A DNA stretch of 64,000 nt. It comes from Nitrosospira multiformis. Lineage in GTDB: Bacteria; Pseudomonadota; Gammaproteobacteria; Burkholderiales; Nitrosomonadaceae. The stretch lies in the NCBI RefSeq assembly GCF_900103165.1, contig NZ_FNKY01000001.1, forward strand, positions 62,001 to 126,000. The letters are read 5' to 3'. A program made the translations under genes and the position numbers. The notes under the pieces are model-generated. The model did not search any database. It saw nothing but the letters and a program-made list of their open reading frames with translations, and was not told the DNA's origin. Positions 17,818-26,904 of this stretch are shown here, in pieces; within the stretch, counting starts at the first letter, position 1, and each line of letters starts with the position of its first letter.

Positions 17818-18558
17818 TTAGAGTAAATTGTACGTTCTTCCCCTGCGGGCTTGCGTGGCAAACACTTGACCAGCGACCAAATTAGAACGGCGAATTTTTA
17901 TGAGTTCTCGCGCAATTTGAATATCTAAGATCAGATCACCGCGAGTCATATCTTCCATCAATTCAATCATCAAATTTGCCGGGGAGGCGACGGAGTTCCA
18001 AGGATTGTCAGGGTCTTGGAAGACATCCTGAAACGACCAGCCCCAGTCTTCGATAATGTACAGTCCGCCTGGGCGAACTAAGGGAAAGAGCGTCTTGAAT
18101 GATGTTTTAGTCTGTTCGTAAAAATGCGATGCATCATCTACGACTAGATCCAACTCTCCGCCAAAATCAGTGTTGACGATCGCTCTTAGTTTTTCGGCAT
18201 CATCTTGCGATGTTCCGTAATAAAGTCTTGCCCGATCCTTATTGGCTGCGACATACTTATCCAACGCCGGCAGGGGGGTGGTTGATAACTCAATGGCTGA
18301 AATTTTTTCCGGTTGCAGGAGTTGATCCAAGAAAACAAACGAACCCCCTTGATAAACGCCAAGTTCAAGAACTCTTCTATATTCTTTGGGATCTAAAGAC
18401 GTATAGTGCTTCAGGAAATTCTCGGCCTTCATTAGAAGGAATTTATTATCTTTAGAGATTATTTTACTACCACCATGCTCATAATTCATGGTTAACGTAT
18501 ATCCGCCTATTTCAAAATCGGTGTTATTTTTCCAATTCAATGAAAGTGTCTTTTCCAT
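17818..18558 (-). CDS. Class I SAM-dependent methyltransferase
   Basis: 246 residues from an ATG with an AGGAAAG site. The core shows VLELGVYQGGSFVFLDQ (motif I), AIELSTTP, LDLVVDDASHFYEQTKTSFKTLF and a PGGLYIIEDWGW segment, the pattern of the methyltransferase/cephalosporin-hydroxylase-like group often found in glycan clusters. The acidic DDASH segment suggests a metal-dependent O-methyltransferase-like site. It is the only complete minus-strand gene in this part of the glycan region, and it sits between two IS481-like remnants in inverted orientation; its stop codon is two bases from the left remnant. It may have arrived with the IS. Confidence 0.8.
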   Translation of the reverse strand: MEKTLSLNWKNNTDFEIGGYTLTMNYEHGGSKIISKDNKFLLMKAENFLKHYTSLDPKEYRRVLELGVYQGGSFVFLDQLLQPEKISAIELSTTPLPALDKYVAANKDRARLYYGTSQDDAEKLRAIVNTDFGGELDLVVDDASHFYEQTKTSFKTLFPLVRPGGLYIIEDWGWSFQDVFQDPDNPWNSVASPANLMIELMEDMTRGDLILDIQIARELIKIRRSNLVAGQVFATQARRGRTYNLL

Positions 18559-18754
18559 GGCTTTCTTTCCTAAAGGTTTTTCCTAAACAAGGTGGATTCA
18601 AGGTCACATCCATCCCTAAAATCGTTTCCGCATCTGGGATCTTACCATTAGTATAATCAAAGTGTTGTCGAGCGCCTCGAAGTATGTGGTTTGGACGATT
18701 GCCAGCATATGGGTTGGGACGGTACTCATCCCATTTTTAGCTGCGGCAGCTACT

Positions 18755-19012
18755 TTCAGGGGGATTACCGTTCCAGCACAAGATATACCGGTCAGTTGAG
18801 GAGTTGCAAATCGATCTGGATGACTGGCTGCATTACTATAATCATGACCGAACCCATCAGGGCAAGATGTGTTGCGGGCGTACACCCATACAAACATTAA
18901 TTGACGGAAAGGAGGTCTGGCACGATAAAATCACATTGCTGAACAATTGAATCTGATCTACAACCGCACCAGTCAAATCGGGTAACTGTCAGATGAAGTC
19001 GCGGCTACTACA
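18755..19012 (+). mobile_element. 3' remnant of an IS481-like element
   Basis: In frame from about 18791 the DNA encodes KIYRSVEELQIDLDDWLHYY, then HDRTHQGKMCCGRTP and ends DKITLLNN, the C-terminus of IS481-type transposases. The terminal repeat follows (CTGTCAGATGAAGTC ... GGCTACTACA, ending 19012), the mirror of the left remnant's end at 17425. The 5' part of the element is gone and the frame is broken upstream of 18790. The start is approximate. Confidence 0.8.
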
Positions 19013-19159
19013 GGTCATAACCCGGACTTTGCTGAAATACCCTTGGCACTATTACCGGGACACATCGATGCGTCAAACTATGTTCCGATCATGCTGATAC
19101 GATTCAGGATTTCTGTTCTTTGCTGAATCCGTTTTTATCGTACTCCAAGACCTGACGAA

Positions 19160-20965
19160 ATGAGCCTTGCCAAGACTAGATCACTACGCATTTTGGGTGG
19201 ATTGGTGCGAAAGGTGCGAATTGAGTTTTCTCGTAAGATTGCGACAATAAAATACTTTCTGAAACACCCTGAAATTCTGCGCGGATACGCCTTATACGCA
19301 CGAAAATTGGGTGTACTGAACTCTTTACGTCGCACAATCGAAATTGTTAAGCGGGGCGGCCTGCGCCAACCGCTTGCACCTACCGCCACACCAGCCAAAC
19401 TCCTCTTGCGATCGACATCAAGACAATCGGTCATCATTCTTACTACTCCTCACTGTCTTTATCTGGCCCATGCCATCTCGGCCGCCTTGTCTCGAATTGG
19501 AATCGAAACCCAAATCATCAACGAGCGACCTGGTCATGGCTACAGCAATAACCTCCACTTTGTCATTTGCCCCCAAATGTTTGCACTGCTACCACCCTTC
19601 TACATCGCATTACAGATGGAGCAATCGGTCAGCTCACGCTGGTTTACCGATAAGTATCTGCGCATTTTAGAAAATTCGGTTGCTATACTCGATTACTCAA
19701 CGATCAATATCAGCTTCCTCACGCTTAAGGGCCTGAGTCCGCGCCAAATCTACTATCTTCCGATAGGGTACATCGCTAATTATGAGCCCGAGCCTGATCT
19801 TACTTTGGAAGATTGTGATGTAATTTTTTATGGGGATGTAAAAAACAAGCGGCGACAGGGATTTCTGAAAGAGCTTAAGAAACATTGTCGCGTGAAAATT
19901 ATTAATGACCTCTTTGGGGCACCCCTTCATGCTGCCTTGGCGCGCGCCCGCTTAGTTGTGAACATTCACTATTATGCCGGAGCACTGCTAGAAACCACCC
20001 GAATTTGGGAATGCCTATCGTTGAATAAGCTTGTTATCTCGGAACGTTCCAGCGACATGGATCAGCACAATGAACTGCTGCAGGTTATTGATTTCGTGGA
20101 TATCGATGATATCTCGGGTATGGTTGGACGTGTGCGCTATTGGCTAGACAACGATGGCTTGCGTCGGCAGCGTATCTCTGAGAATCGCCTGTTGCTCCAA
20201 GAGCAGCCAAATCGATTCGATTACTTTTTCTACAGATTTCTATTGGCAACAGACAACATTACCTTTGAAGATTTTTGGCACCAGGCTGGTCACAAAGTTA
20301 AATTACCTAGTGACAAAATTTGCCTCACATTGCCCGAGTATGTTGAACGCAAGAATGAATTCAACAAAGATAATCACTTCGGTTTCTCATGCTTCCCAGG
20401 ACTGCGGCACACTCAAAGTTGGCTGGGCTGCGCGATGAGTTATAAGTTGATGATCATGCTCGCACGCCAGCAGTGCTTGCCGCAAGTAACCATCTGCGAG
20501 GATGATGTCGATTTTCCTCCCGATTTTGCCTCGCGGTGGCAAGACATACAGCATCACTTGAACGATCAGAATTTGAATTGGGACATTTTCTCGGGGCTAA
20601 TGGCCGATCTCAACAAGGATGTGCGTATCCTGGAAACTCACATCTATCAAGGTCACCACTTTGCCACTATCGATAAGTTAATCAGTACAGTTTTCGACGT
20701 CTACCACCAACGCGTATTCGACACTATCGCACAGTGGGATGAAACCAACCATGATGTAACAACCAACACTATTGATCGCTATCTTGAAAGACACGGATCC
20801 ATAAAAGTATTGACCATTGAGCCCTTTCTGGTGGGACATAAGGAATCTCAACAATCCACCATCTGGGGCGTTGAAAACAGCCACTATACGGATCTGATCT
20901 TTGCCAGTAGTGAGTTATTAAGAGAAAAGATGCGGGCGTACAATACAGATACAAAATCTCCGTGA
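19160..20965 (+). CDS. Two-domain glycosyltransferase (GT4-like plus GT25-like)
   Basis: 601 residues. The first half (about 90-360) resembles GT-B spore/glycan transferases: VIILTTPHCLYLAHAI, VIFYGDVKNKRRQGFL, and GALLETTRIWECLSLNKLVIS, a donor-binding segment. From about residue 380 there is a GT25-like domain with LTLPEYVERKNEF, GCAMSYKLMI and ICEDDVDFPPDF, where EDD is the metal-binding motif of LPS glycosyltransferase family 25. No signal peptide or membrane segment is seen. A second gene of this type once existed upstream, now only a 34-codon stump at 17323. Confidence 0.8.
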   Translation: MSLAKTRSLRILGGLVRKVRIEFSRKIATIKYFLKHPEILRGYALYARKLGVLNSLRRTIEIVKRGGLRQPLAPTATPAKLLLRSTSRQSVIILTTPHCLYLAHAISAALSRIGIETQIINERPGHGYSNNLHFVICPQMFALLPPFYIALQMEQSVSSRWFTDKYLRILENSVAILDYSTINISFLTLKGLSPRQIYYLPIGYIANYEPEPDLTLEDCDVIFYGDVKNKRRQGFLKELKKHCRVKIINDLFGAPLHAALARARLVVNIHYYAGALLETTRIWECLSLNKLVISERSSDMDQHNELLQVIDFVDIDDISGMVGRVRYWLDNDGLRRQRISENRLLLQEQPNRFDYFFYRFLLATDNITFEDFWHQAGHKVKLPSDKICLTLPEYVERKNEFNKDNHFGFSCFPGLRHTQSWLGCAMSYKLMIMLARQQCLPQVTICEDDVDFPPDFASRWQDIQHHLNDQNLNWDIFSGLMADLNKDVRILETHIYQGHHFATIDKLISTVFDVYHQRVFDTIAQWDETNHDVTTNTIDRYLERHGSIKVLTIEPFLVGHKESQQSTIWGVENSHYTDLIFASSELLREKMRAYNTDTKSP

Positions 20966-21201
20966 TAATTTCGCTGAAATGCGGCGATAAACCAATTCCG
21001 CAGCCGGCGCTTTATTCAAGCGCCTACTTGTGGAATGTGGCATGCTGATCGCTCAGCCATCGTGCAAATAACTTGATGGCACTGGATGGCCGGGATTTTC
21101 AGGCTCGGCGCGTGAAGCATGAGCCGCTACGATACTGAAAATTGCGGTTGCTGGACAAGTGCCTGCTTCCTCGTAAAAAGAATCGCAAAGACAGATGAAA
21201 G
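20966..21201. other. Spacer without recognisable features
   Basis: 236 bases between two glycosyltransferase genes; I see no coding frame, repeat or terminator. Confidence 0.4.
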
Positions 21202-22128
21202 ATGCCAATGGTTATTGAGGTAGGTACTCACTCAGATAAATCCTCAGTCTCCGTCGTCATCGTAAATTACAACGCTGGGCAATTCCTGACAGCATGTATC
21301 GATTCAGCATTGGCACAGGTGTCACAGGTAAGTGAGGTGCTGGTGGTGGATAATGCCTCCACAGACTTGAGTCTTGAGCTTTGCACGGAACATTTTCCTG
21401 AGGAGCCGAAACTCAAGATTATTCGCAACACAACCAATTTCGGCTTTGCCGCGGCCTGCAATATCGGTATTGCCCGGGCCGCTGGCGCTTATGTGCTGTT
21501 CCTGAATCCTGACTGTGTTTTGAGTGCGGGTTCGTTACAACGCATGGTGCAAGTGCTGGAGACTAATCCGGACGCCGGGATGGTAGGCGGATTATTGATC
21601 AATGAGGATGGCACCGAGCAGGCGGGAGGGCGCCGTGCGGTTCCTACCCCTTGGCGTTCATTTGTTCGTGCCTTTGGGTTGTATCGGTTTGCGGAATATT
21701 GGCCCCGCGTGTTTTTTGATTTTCATCTGCATAAGCAGGCCTTGCCGCATCACCCGATCGAGGTGGAGGCGATTTCCGGCGCGCTGATGTTGGTGCGGCG
21801 GGAGGCAATCGAGGATGTTGGCCTTTGGGATGAGGGTTATTTTTTGCATTGTGAGGATTTTGACTGGTGCATGCGCTTTCGGCAGAAAGGGTGGAAAATC
21901 CTTTTCGTACCGGATGCTCCGGTTATGCACCATAAGGGAGTATGCAGCCGGTCTCGCCCCATCTTTGTGGAGTGGCACAAGCACAAGGGGATGATGCGGT
22001 TCTATCGCAAATTCTTCCGGCATCAGTATCCCGGCGTTTTGATGTGGCTGGTGGCGCTGGGGGTATGGTTGCGCTTTGCGGCTGTGGCCACCTATTACTT
22101 CACCCGCCGCATTGCAGGATCCGGGTAA
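21202..22128 (+). CDS. GT2 glycosyltransferase, rhamnosyltransferase-like
   Basis: 308 residues. The GT-A fold motifs are VSVVIVNYNAGQFL, VLVVDNASTDLSLE, NFGFAAACNIGIA and FLNPDCVLS, followed by ISGALMLVRREA and WDEGYFLHCEDFDWCMR, the usual set of rhamnosyltransferase-type GT2 enzymes. A C-terminal hydrophobic stretch (about 280-300) could anchor it to the inner membrane. Two ATG codons (21202 and 21208) are possible starts. The SDR gene follows after 79 bases. It would add a deoxyhexose or similar sugar to the glycan. Confidence 0.87.
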   Translation: MPMVIEVGTHSDKSSVSVVIVNYNAGQFLTACIDSALAQVSQVSEVLVVDNASTDLSLELCTEHFPEEPKLKIIRNTTNFGFAAACNIGIARAAGAYVLFLNPDCVLSAGSLQRMVQVLETNPDAGMVGGLLINEDGTEQAGGRRAVPTPWRSFVRAFGLYRFAEYWPRVFFDFHLHKQALPHHPIEVEAISGALMLVRREAIEDVGLWDEGYFLHCEDFDWCMRFRQKGWKILFVPDAPVMHHKGVCSRSRPIFVEWHKHKGMMRFYRKFFRHQYPGVLMWLVALGVWLRFAAVATYYFTRRIAGSG

Positions 22129-22207
22129 AAATAATCGGCACTTTCTGTCTTCCTGGCCACTATAGGCGGACTGACTTTCTCAACTCAACCCTGACGTTTA
22201 GCGCTCA

Positions 22208-23098
22208 ATGTCTGATCCTGCCTCTCCTCCCAAAGTTATCGTCACCGGGGCGACCAGTATCATTGGCCATTTCTTGTTGCCCCGGCTGGTGAATGCGGGT
22301 TACGAAGTGCATGCCATCAGCCGCAATTGCCGTGAGAATCCAGGCGCAACTGATAAGAAGGTATTCTGGCACCCGGTGGATATGACTCATCCGGAGCAAT
22401 TACCCAGGGTCAACGCGCAGGCGCTCATTCATCTCGCCCCCCTTTGGCTGCTGCCACCGTTACTACCGGTTTTGAGTTCGCTTCAGATCAAGCGGGTAAT
22501 CGGTTTCGGTTCAACCAGCCTGTTTAGCAAGGCTAGTTCTGCCGATGCGGGTGAACAACAGTTGGTAGCGCGCTTTGTTGCGGCGGAAGAAGCCATTACG
22601 CGTCTAGGCAGCGCTCTGGAAATGAATTGGACAGTATTTCGTCCAACGCTGGTTTACGATTGTGTGCACGATAAGAATATCGCAGTGATCGCACGCTTTA
22701 TTCAGAACTATAGTTTTTTTCCATTATTGGGGGAAGCCTCGGGATTACGGCAACCGGTACATGCCGATGATCTGGCGGAGGCGTGCATCATGGCGCTTAA
22801 TCAGCCGGTTACGTTCTGTAGGGCATATAACGTGAGCGGTGGTGAGACGTTAAGTTACCGTCAGATGGTCGAAAGAATTTTTAGTTCACTTGGTAAGCCT
22901 GCACGTTTTCTGATTATCCCCGCATGGCTGTTTCGTGGTGCGATACGTGTCATCATGCTGCTGCCCGGCAAGCGGAACATGACACCGGAAATGGCGATGC
23001 GCATGAATATCGATCTGTGTTTTGATCACGCTGATGCGACACGGGATTTCGGGTTTTTACCGAGGCTGTTTTTGCCGTATTGTGAAGATCCAAAGTAA
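22208..23098 (+). CDS. Atypical NAD(P)-binding SDR protein (epimerase-like)
   Basis: 296 residues. The Rossmann motif GATSIIGHFL starts near residue 13, and HADDLAEACIMAL and YNVSGGETLSYRQMVER fit the epimerase/dehydratase group. I do not find the YxxxK catalytic pair in the usual place: the expected tyrosine region reads ARFVAAEEAI. It may therefore be an atypical SDR with a reductase or binding role. It closes the glycan gene series; a dyad repeat follows. Confidence 0.75.
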   Translation: MSDPASPPKVIVTGATSIIGHFLLPRLVNAGYEVHAISRNCRENPGATDKKVFWHPVDMTHPEQLPRVNAQALIHLAPLWLLPPLLPVLSSLQIKRVIGFGSTSLFSKASSADAGEQQLVARFVAAEEAITRLGSALEMNWTVFRPTLVYDCVHDKNIAVIARFIQNYSFFPLLGEASGLRQPVHADDLAEACIMALNQPVTFCRAYNVSGGETLSYRQMVERIFSSLGKPARFLIIPAWLFRGAIRVIMLLPGKRNMTPEMAMRMNIDLCFDHADATRDFGFLPRLFLPYCEDPK

Positions 23099-23122
23099 TG
23101 ATCTAGCCAGGGCTGCGAGCCG

Positions 23123-23157
23123 AATGATGGGTTGCGCTGCGCTCCACCCATCCTACA
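23123..23157 (-). repeat. Dispersed dyad repeat, copy 5
   Basis: GATGGGTTGCGCTGC followed by GCTCCACCCATCCTAC, inverse orientation; family as at 435-468. It marks the end of the glycan gene series. Confidence 0.8.
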
Positions 23158-23206
23158 AGAAACGGTATGGAGGCATAATTGCAAACATATATAAGCACCT
23201 AAGGTA

Positions 23207-23252
23207 GCAGGTGTAGATTGAGGGTCCGCGCTTCACCCCAACCTACACCTGC
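23207..23252. repeat. Dyad repeat of the GTAGGTTGGGGTGA type
   Basis: GCAGGTGTAG (23207-23216) pairs with CTACACCTGC (23243-23252); the interior resembles the arms at 603-682. It lies between the SDR gene and arfB. Confidence 0.7.
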
Positions 23253-23287
23253 CGCAGATTACCGGAAAGTAGCGGGAAAAACTCTAT

Positions 23288-23707
23288 ATGGATATTATCA
23301 TCCCCGAAAACGAGATCGAGATAACTGCGATTCGGGCGCAGGGATCTGGCGGGCAAAATGTAAACAAGGTATCGAGCGCGATTCATCTGCGCTTTGATAT
23401 CGGCATGTCATCGCTGCCCGAGATTTACAAAGAGCGGTTGCTGAAACTGAGTGACCAGCGCATTACTAAGGAAGGCGTTATCGTTATCAAGGCACAGCGG
23501 TACCGTAGCCAGGAGAAAAACCGCGAGGAGGCACTGGGGCGTCTATATGAGCTTATCGATAGCGCAACCAAGGTACCCCGGATACGTAAACCGACCAAAC
23601 CGACTCGTAGTTCGCAAGCAAAGAGGCTCGACAGCAAAATACAGCGGGGGCAGCTTAAGACTACGAGAAAAAAATTACTGACCGAACTTGGTCCGGATAG
23701 GTCGTGA
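23288..23707 (+). CDS. arfB: Peptidyl-tRNA hydrolase ArfB (alternative ribosome rescue)
   Basis: 139 residues, the usual length. The GGQ catalytic motif is at 21-23 ([13 protein letters not shown]), as in class I release factors, and the C-terminal third is a basic tail ([14 protein letters not shown]...) that in the family enters the mRNA channel of stalled ribosomes. It hydrolyses peptidyl-tRNA on non-stop ribosomes. It appears monocistronic; the next gene is convergent. Confidence 0.93.
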   Translation: MDIIIPENEIEITAIRAQGSGGQNVNKVSSAIHLRFDIGMSSLPEIYKERLLKLSDQRITKEGVIVIKAQRYRSQEKNREEALGRLYELIDSATKVPRIRKPTKPTRSSQAKRLDSKIQRGQLKTTRKKLLTELGPDRS

Positions 23708-23765
23708 CGGCAAGCAGGCAATTTACCCCGCGAATGAGCGAGTAGGCCTCTACGAACATCCGCCT

Positions 23766-25283
23766 TTAACCGGTTGGCTCCAGCGACCCCGCCTGCGAGT
23801 TTGCCGGATGTGCAACCGGACTCCCAGGTTTTTGTACGCTCTTTTCCGCAACCGATGCGCTTTTCGCACCCTGAAAGACAACGGAAAAGGCTGTTCCCAT
23901 GTTGGGTTCGCTGGAAATCTTGATTTGCAGTTTGTTATTTTCCGCAACGGTTTTTACGATCGACAATCCTATCCCGCTGGATGTTCTATTGTGGAGCACG
24001 GCTCTGGGCGTATAAAAATATTCATCAAAAATATGCGGCAAGTCTTTTTCTCCGATTCCAATCCCATGATCGGTGACCGTTACCACAGTGGATAAGCTTT
24101 GCCTGTCGACAACCGATGTGATCTCTACCGACGCCCCATCGTATGAATAAGCGATGGCATTTGAAATGATATTCTCGAAGAGAATTTCAAGCTGATTGCG
24201 AATACCTTCGACTACGAAATCCTCAATCGATACTTTGATGTCGATGTGCCGTGAACTGGCGATGGGATTCAATTTGTCGATGCACTTGCAGATTACCGCC
24301 TCTATATTGACATGCTCCCGCGCATTTTCACTCCGGGCCGCTGCTTTCAATCGTTCAAGTTTGAGTACATCCAGAATCAGGCCTGCCATACCGGAAGCAC
24401 GATTATCTATTTTTAGTATGACGTCTTTTATTTCAGGCGAAACTTCTCCGCAATAATCGCCCTTTATCAAATTAATTTTACTGCGAATCGCATCGAGTGG
24501 CGCCTTGAGCTGATGTGTCATCAGAACCGCGTACCGGTCCTTCTCAACCTGAGCCCGGCTGATCTGTTCGTAAGCATCCAGGAGCTGGCGTTCGCGTGTC
24601 CGCACAACGATAGCGAGCCGTGAAACCACATACCAGACAATGACAAGCAGCACATCAAGGGTAAACATCCATGAAAGGACATCGATTTTGTGGAGATTTA
24701 TGCCGGATGTGCCGGATGTGCCGGGACCGATCAGTACGGATTGGGGGGAGAGAAAAAGAAGGGGGGTTTCTATCACTAAAACGATTGCATACATGACGCA
24801 AACCAGAATCGCCACGATCAGACTTTCCATTGCCGAGAAAAAAATACACGATAAGGCAATGTGCAGCACATAAAAAAATGGGGCTGGTGTTGCGATACTG
24901 CCAACAAAATGCACGACAACCGAGAGGCACAGAAGATCGATAATAATCTGCGCCCAGATATTTATCGACGGAGAGTTATACTTGGATTGCCGGCGGGAAT
25001 CTAAAGCATAGATGCAAACAATGTTGGCAATGCATAATACCAAAGTGATAGCGAGCGGCCATCCTTGTTGATGAGTGATGCCTGCTTCGGTAAGCGTATC
25101 TGAAGCAATAACGGCTACTATCTGAAAAAGGATGAGAATGCCAATCACACCCCATCGAAAAATAATAAACCATCGGGCGTTGCCGATTAATACTTCATCG
25201 CTAAGCTTCGAGCCCGTCACCCCGATATTGGAGAACGCGAAGCGATTCCTGGATGTATCCCAGGAAAATTCGGCAAGAGCCAT
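23766..25283 (-). CDS. Membrane sensor histidine kinase
   Basis: 505 residues. About six membrane segments occupy residues 38-230 with no large periplasmic loop, suggesting a membrane-embedded sensor. The dimerisation domain has MTHQLKAPLDAIRSKI with the phosphorylated histidine near residue 257. The ATPase domain shows the N box (LFENIISNAIAYS), G1 (DHGIGIGEKDLPHIFDEYF) and G2 (SSGIGLSIVKTV). The response-regulator gene is 27 bases upstream on the same strand, so they are a pair. The signal is unknown. Confidence 0.92.
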   Translation of the reverse strand: MALAEFSWDTSRNRFAFSNIGVTGSKLSDEVLIGNARWFIIFRWGVIGILILFQIVAVIASDTLTEAGITHQQGWPLAITLVLCIANIVCIYALDSRRQSKYNSPSINIWAQIIIDLLCLSVVVHFVGSIATPAPFFYVLHIALSCIFFSAMESLIVAILVCVMYAIVLVIETPLLFLSPQSVLIGPGTSGTSGINLHKIDVLSWMFTLDVLLVIVWYVVSRLAIVVRTRERQLLDAYEQISRAQVEKDRYAVLMTHQLKAPLDAIRSKINLIKGDYCGEVSPEIKDVILKIDNRASGMAGLILDVLKLERLKAAARSENAREHVNIEAVICKCIDKLNPIASSRHIDIKVSIEDFVVEGIRNQLEILFENIISNAIAYSYDGASVEITSVVDRQSLSTVVTVTDHGIGIGEKDLPHIFDEYFYTPRAVLHNRTSSGIGLSIVKTVAENNKLQIKISSEPNMGTAFSVVFQGAKSASVAEKSVQKPGSPVAHPANSQAGSLEPTG

Positions 25284-25310
25284 GGTTAAATTCTCGAGGA
25301 AGTATCCACT

Positions 25311-25784
25311 TTAAACCTTTGCGTTATTTGCATTGTCCAGACGGCTGCGAATAATCGATAAGAAACTAGCCGGTTCAACTGGCTTTTCCACGATCAAAAT
25401 CCATTCGTCGGATACACCTGTAAAATAAGGACGGATCTCTTCCCCGAGAGAAGTCATGAATATCATGTGAAGTTGTGGAAGGCGTTTCCGGATTTCGACA
25501 AAAGCCTCCAAACCGGCATCCATGGTTTCCACCATCACATCGAGAATTGCCAGATCCGGGGGATTTTCCGATTCCCGCAGGGATTCCAAAAAATCTCCCA
25601 TTGTCTGGTAGCTATCAACTATATATCCATTGGCACTCAGGATACGCTTGACCGTATCCCGGATATCCGGATCGTCATCGACATGGGCAATCCGTTGTTT
25701 CGCACAATCTTCTTTTGCGAGTACGGAATTCGACTGCTGACCCGCCAGTTTGCCTGGTTCTGGATGTTGGATAGTTGCATGCAT
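25311..25784 (-). CDS. Single-domain response regulator
   Basis: 157 residues from the ATG at 25782-25784, chosen for its GGAGAAG site; the frame stays open 17 codons upstream. It has a receiver domain only, after a 30-residue extension: acidic pocket D36-D38 (HVDDDPD), phospho-acceptor D82 (LAILDVMV), T111 and K134 (VEKPVEP). No DNA-binding or enzymatic output domain follows, so it signals through a protein partner, or hands phosphate on as in FixJ/CheY-like relays. It is co-transcribed with the histidine kinase. Confidence 0.88.
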   Translation of the reverse strand: MHATIQHPEPGKLAGQQSNSVLAKEDCAKQRIAHVDDDPDIRDTVKRILSANGYIVDSYQTMGDFLESLRESENPPDLAILDVMVETMDAGLEAFVEIRKRLPQLHMIFMTSLGEEIRPYFTGVSDEWILIVEKPVEPASFLSIIRSRLDNANNAKV

Positions 25785-25978
25785 TTTAGTCTTCTCCGTT
25801 TCTGTTATATACATATAGAAATACCCTATCATCAACAGGGTAATATAGTATGTGTGATGACAATGTCAGGCGCAAGTTAAGAATTCGTCAAGATTGCGGC
25901 CAGTCAAGAATTAAATGATGCCAGAAGCCGCGCCATATATCGTGTTGCGACCCTTTTCAGCGTACCGGCGAGCAAACC

Positions 25979-26083
25979 GTAGGGCAATGAAATGGACTCC
26001 TCCTTCTGTTGACTGTTTGTCGAAATTACAGTCTGGCACACTTCGATGCCGCCAGGAGGGAGGAGTCCATTTCATTGCCCTAC
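25979..26083. mobile_element. MITE-like 105-bp palindrome
   Basis: A perfect 25-bp inverted repeat: 25979-26003 begins GTAGGGCAATGAAATGGACT and 26059-26083 is its exact complement. The 55-base centre has no gene. The structure is that of a small non-autonomous element. It ends 20 bases from the 3' end of the carboxylesterase gene and could also act as a hairpin for its mRNA. Confidence 0.7.
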
Positions 26084-26102
26084 ATACCAATTTTCCGTGG
26101 CG

Positions 26103-26789
26103 CTATGTCAAAATACGTTTCAGCCAATCACCGATATCGGCTATTTCGTCTGCACAAACAGAATGCGCCATCGGATATTCGTGCCACTCCATGGCGTAGC
26201 CTGATTCGTGCAGTTGCCGACTTGCAGCCGCCGCCAGTGTCATGGGTACGACGTTGTCGGCACTGCCGTGTGCCATGAAAATTGATATGCCGGCATTGGC
26301 TCGATGCGCCTCCGCTGCGAGCATTTGTGACGCCGGCAAATAACACGATAGCGCCATGATGCCGGCGAGTTCTTCCGGATAGCGCAGACCGGTATGCAGC
26401 GCCATGGCTCCGCCTTGGGAAAAGCCCGCCAGGACGACATTTCCCGGCTCGATACCGCGGTGCAGTTCGCGGTCAATCAGCGCTTCGATTGCCCGTTGAG
26501 AATCGCGCAAACTTGTCATCTCTTCACGAACACCGGAATGTGGATCGACTACGTCATAGTCGTGCCATGCGCGCATCACTAAGCCCCGGTTAATGCTCAC
26601 CGGCCGCATGGGCGCGTGCGGGAACAAAAAGCGAATGTGGAGACTGGAAGGCAACCCGAGTTCGTCCACGATGGGAACAAAATCGTTGCCATCGGCTCCG
26701 AGACCATGCATCCATAAGATGGTGTGGGTGGGGTGAACTCCGGTTTCGAGTTCGATGGCGGGAAGCAGCTCGGCGGAAAGAGTAGTCAT
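26103..26789 (-). CDS. Carboxylesterase/phospholipase-type alpha/beta hydrolase
   Basis: 228 residues, as usual for the carboxylesterase II/acyl-protein thioesterase family. The catalytic triad is readable: S124 in GFSQGG, D178 in HGSADNVVP and H209 in PMAHSVC. WMHGLGADGNDF near residue 26 gives the oxyanion-hole segment. It has no signal peptide and should act in the cytoplasm on short acyl esters or thioesters. It is transcribed away from the transglutaminase-like gene, with about 115 bases between starts. Confidence 0.92.
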   Translation of the reverse strand: MTTLSAELLPAIELETGVHPTHTILWMHGLGADGNDFVPIVDELGLPSSLHIRFLFPHAPMRPVSINRGLVMRAWHDYDVVDPHSGVREEMTSLRDSQRAIEALIDRELHRGIEPGNVVLAGFSQGGAMALHTGLRYPEELAGIMALSCYLPASQMLAAEAHRANAGISIFMAHGSADNVVPMTLAAAASRQLHESGYAMEWHEYPMAHSVCADEIADIGDWLKRILT

Positions 26790-26904
26790 TGATAAAAAAG
26801 GGATTTGAAATAAGAGTTGAAAATGTGGGTTGACTTAGCCGAAAGGCAGGATTAGATTCGCGCTTTCGATTGTTAAGATTGCACCAGAATTGCGGGGAAA
26901 GGTC

